NCBI RefSeq assembly: GCF_020829685.1
Contig: NZ_JAIVFR010000454.1
Location: 1-5,803 of the forward strand
DNA from: Nostoc sp. CHAB 5715
GTDB lineage: Bacteria > Cyanobacteriota > Cyanobacteriia > Cyanobacteriales > Nostocaceae
Direction of reading: 5' to 3'
DNA: 5,803 nucleotides
Shown here piece by piece: positions 4,728 to 5,803 of the stretch. Numbering within the stretch: the stretch's first letter is position 1; the number at the start of each line of letters is the position of its first letter. The position numbers were made by a program, and so were the translations under genes. The notes below the pieces were generated by a model. That model saw nothing but the letters and a program-made list of their open reading frames with translations, made no database searches and was not told where the DNA came from.

Positions 4728-4758
4728 TCCGTTATACCAATTTAGATTGCACTTTGTT

Positions 4759-4794
4759 GCCAATAACTACAACCCTAATGATTGTAGTCTTGGC
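4759..4794 (+). repeat. Hairpin upstream of the second Uma2 gene
   Basis: GCCAA (4759-4763) pairs with TTGGC (4790-4794) and ACTACAA (4766-4772) with TTGTAGT (4782-4788), separated by a small internal loop (TA opposite C); the terminal loop is nine bases. It ends 87 bases before the Uma2 start. No T-run follows, so it is not a standard terminator; it could be a leader structure or a leftover palindromic repeat. The remainder of 4740-4881 shows no gene and no promoter I can call. Confidence 0.5.
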
Positions 4795-4864
4795 TAAACG
4801 GGTACATACGCGCTAGCGGCTTCCTTTGAAATACGTTTAAGATGAGAAAATATCAATAATCATT

Positions 4865-4871
4865 GGGAGGA
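4865..4871 (+). promoter_or_regulatory. Strong Shine-Dalgarno of the second Uma2 gene
   Basis: GGGAGGA ends 10 bases before the ATG at 4882. It is the best ribosome binding site in the window and supports that start. Confidence 0.65.
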
Positions 4872-4881
4872 ATCAATCGTC

Positions 4882-5433
4882 ATGACTGTTATTGTTGCTA
4901 AGTGGACGATTGACGAATATCACCGCATGATTGATGCTGGGATTTTGAGCGATCGCAAAGTAGAACTACTTAAGGGAGAAATTGTCGAAATGTCCCCGGA
5001 AGGGGAACCCCATGCTTATTGTAGTCATGAATCCGCAGAGTATCTAACGAATTTGTTAGGTAAGCGTGCCACGATACGTCAAGCCAAGCCTATCACTTTA
5101 CCCAACGACTCGGAACCAGAACCAGATATTGCTATTGTCCAACGTTTAGGACGCGAGTATCAAGTGCATCATCCCTATCCAGAAAATATTTTCTGGTTGA
5201 TTGAGTATGCTAACTCTAGTTTAGAAAAAGATTTAGAGAGAAAAAGCAAAATCTACGCAGAAGCAGGTATTTTAGAGTATTGGGTTGTCAATATCAAAAA
5301 GCTACACCTAGTGGTGTTTCGAGAAATCTTAGACGGAGAGTATGCCACAAAACTGATATTGACTACAGGAACAATTCAACCTCTGGCATTTCCAGATATT
5401 TCTGTTGCGGTGGAACAGATTATTAACAGTTAA
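4882..5433 (+). CDS. Uma2 family protein (PD-(D/E)XK nuclease-like fold), second copy
   Basis: A 183-residue Uma2 protein of full family length. Landmarks are WTIDEYHRMIDAGILSD (8-24), KVELLKGEIVEMSPEG with Glu29 and Glu33 (26-41), EPEPDIAIVQ with Asp82 (78-87), FWLIEYANSSLEKDLERKSKIYAEAG with Glu108 and Lys121/Lys123 (104-129), and EYWVVNIKKLHLVVFR (132-147). The catalytic-type acidic and lysine positions are present; Tyr109 replaces the usual small or aliphatic residue after the glutamate. It belongs to a different subtype from the 197-775 protein: the fold signposts match but little else does, so they are not a recent duplication. It stands alone, flanked on both sides by palindromic repeats, with a good Shine-Dalgarno; no clear terminator follows. 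Its cellular role is unknown. Confidence 0.94.
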   Translation: MTVIVAKWTIDEYHRMIDAGILSDRKVELLKGEIVEMSPEGEPHAYCSHESAEYLTNLLGKRATIRQAKPITLPNDSEPEPDIAIVQRLGREYQVHHPYPENIFWLIEYANSSLEKDLERKSKIYAEAGILEYWVVNIKKLHLVVFREILDGEYATKLILTTGTIQPLAFPDISVAVEQIINS

Positions 5434-5460
5434 GGTAATTACAATTCAAAATCAGGATAA

Positions 5461-5516
5461 GCGATCGCTTGGGCAGAGGGAAGTACCTGTGAAAGACGAT
5501 ATGATATAGCGATCGC
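5461..5516. repeat. Two HIP1 octamers 48 bp apart in intergenic DNA
   Basis: GCGATCGC at 5461-5468 and again at 5509-5516, in the 370-base gene-free stretch 5434-5803. HIP1 density is the best taxonomic signal in the window. No gene or promoter is apparent around them. Confidence 0.9.
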
Positions 5517-5541
5517 AAGCATAGTCAGCCCCTTTGGGGAA

Positions 5542-5569
5542 GTCAAAAGTCAAAAGTCAAAAGTCAAAA
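5542..5569 (+). repeat. Four tandem heptamers GTCAAAA
   Basis: Four exact consecutive copies of GTCAAAA (28 bp), preceded by a small CCCC/GGGG palindrome (5529-5532/5536-5539). This is a typical heptameric short tandem repeat of heterocystous cyanobacteria. There are no spacers, so it is not CRISPR. Confidence 0.85.
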
Positions 5570-5613
5570 ATTTACCAAGCCCATAAATAAATTTAGGCGA
5601 TGCACTGAGCCTG

Positions 5614-5644
5614 TCCTGATACCAATTCACGAAAATCCTGATAC
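5614..5644 (+). repeat. Short direct repeat TCCTGATAC
   Basis: TCCTGATAC at 5614-5622 and 5636-5644, separated by 13 bases, just upstream of the element beginning at 5658. It may be a trace of an excision or insertion, or part of a dispersed repeat; too short to decide. Confidence 0.4.
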
Positions 5645-5657
5645 ATATAGATTTCTC

Positions 5658-5803
5658 GTAGGGGCATGGCATTGCCCATACGTGTCAACTTAACGTAAAA
5701 GCCATGTCCCGCAAGGAACTGAAGTTCCTTGCTAATAGCGGAAGTCATCTGAAGATGACTAAATATAGCAAAAAATCTTTAGTCTACTTCAGTAGACTTT
5801 AGC
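5658..5803 (+). mobile_element. Hairpin-cluster element, copy C, cut by the window end
   Basis: It begins with GTAGGGGCATGGC, the same end type as the element at 1999-2309. From 5677 to 5739 it is identical to the reverse complement of 2162-2224 (63 bases). The core opens with CCCGC (5708-5712), followed by stems GCAAGGAACT/AGTTCCTTGC (5711-5720/5723-5732), AGTCATCT/AGATGACT (5743-5750/5753-5760) and AGTCTACT/AGTAGACT (5781-5788/5791-5798). The fourth stem and right end lie beyond the window. Confidence 0.8.

Noticed and set aside
5542..5569. CRISPR array
   Set aside because: Seven-base units repeat head to tail without spacers. The hairpin clusters likewise have short, unequal linkers and differing stems, not identical repeats with unique spacers.

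Overview
The window looks like an accessory, repeat-rich stretch of a cyanobacterial chromosome, most likely a filamentous Nostoc/Calothrix-type (Nostocales) genome. The grounds are four copies of the HIP1 octamer GCGATCGC (3457, 4949, 5461, 5509), far more than chance in 5.8 kb, together with heptameric short tandem repeats, many dispersed palindromic repeats, and protein families that are abundant or typical in cyanobacteria (Uma2, DUF29, the TIGR02587/TIGR02588 pair, CsbD). The genus is an inference; no ribosomal or housekeeping marker is present.

Layout. 1-775: an uncertain small ORF, then a Uma2-family PD-(D/E)XK nuclease-like gene on +. 776-1140: a terminator-like hairpin, heptamer repeats and a composite inverted repeat, with no gene. 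1141-1852: a two-gene + unit, a 69-residue conserved-type hypothetical followed by a DUF29 gene. 1853-2346: a MITE-like element with 32-bp inverted ends enclosing a cluster of perfect hairpins (copy A). 2347-3617: a minus-strand operon of TIGR02587 (multi-pass membrane protein) and TIGR02588 (single-pass anchored protein), overlapping by ATGA. 3618-3922: the divergent intergenic region, with a perfect 15-bp-stem repeat. 3923-4206: csbD-like stress gene with its own terminator. 4233-4740: nested repeats, first an AGGACTTACGC-ended element split by a 162-bp element with 13-bp inverted ends and a TTA duplication, then a second hairpin cluster (copy B). 4882-5433: a second, divergent Uma2 gene. 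5434-5803: HIP1 sites, a 4x7-bp tandem repeat, and a third hairpin cluster (copy C) cut by the window end.

How it fits together. The genes form short independent units (single genes or pairs), not one pathway. The membrane pair and the divergent csbD-like gene might share a stress or envelope role, but only their proximity suggests it. The most notable feature is the hairpin-cluster repeat seen three times (A inverted; B and C direct). In it the stem sequences change between copies while perfect pairing is kept, inside otherwise conserved linkers, and the same core sits in two different inverted-repeat frames. I do not recognise it as a named family. Copies A and C are inverted relative to each other and bracket about 3.4 kb containing the membrane operon, csbD and the second Uma2 gene.
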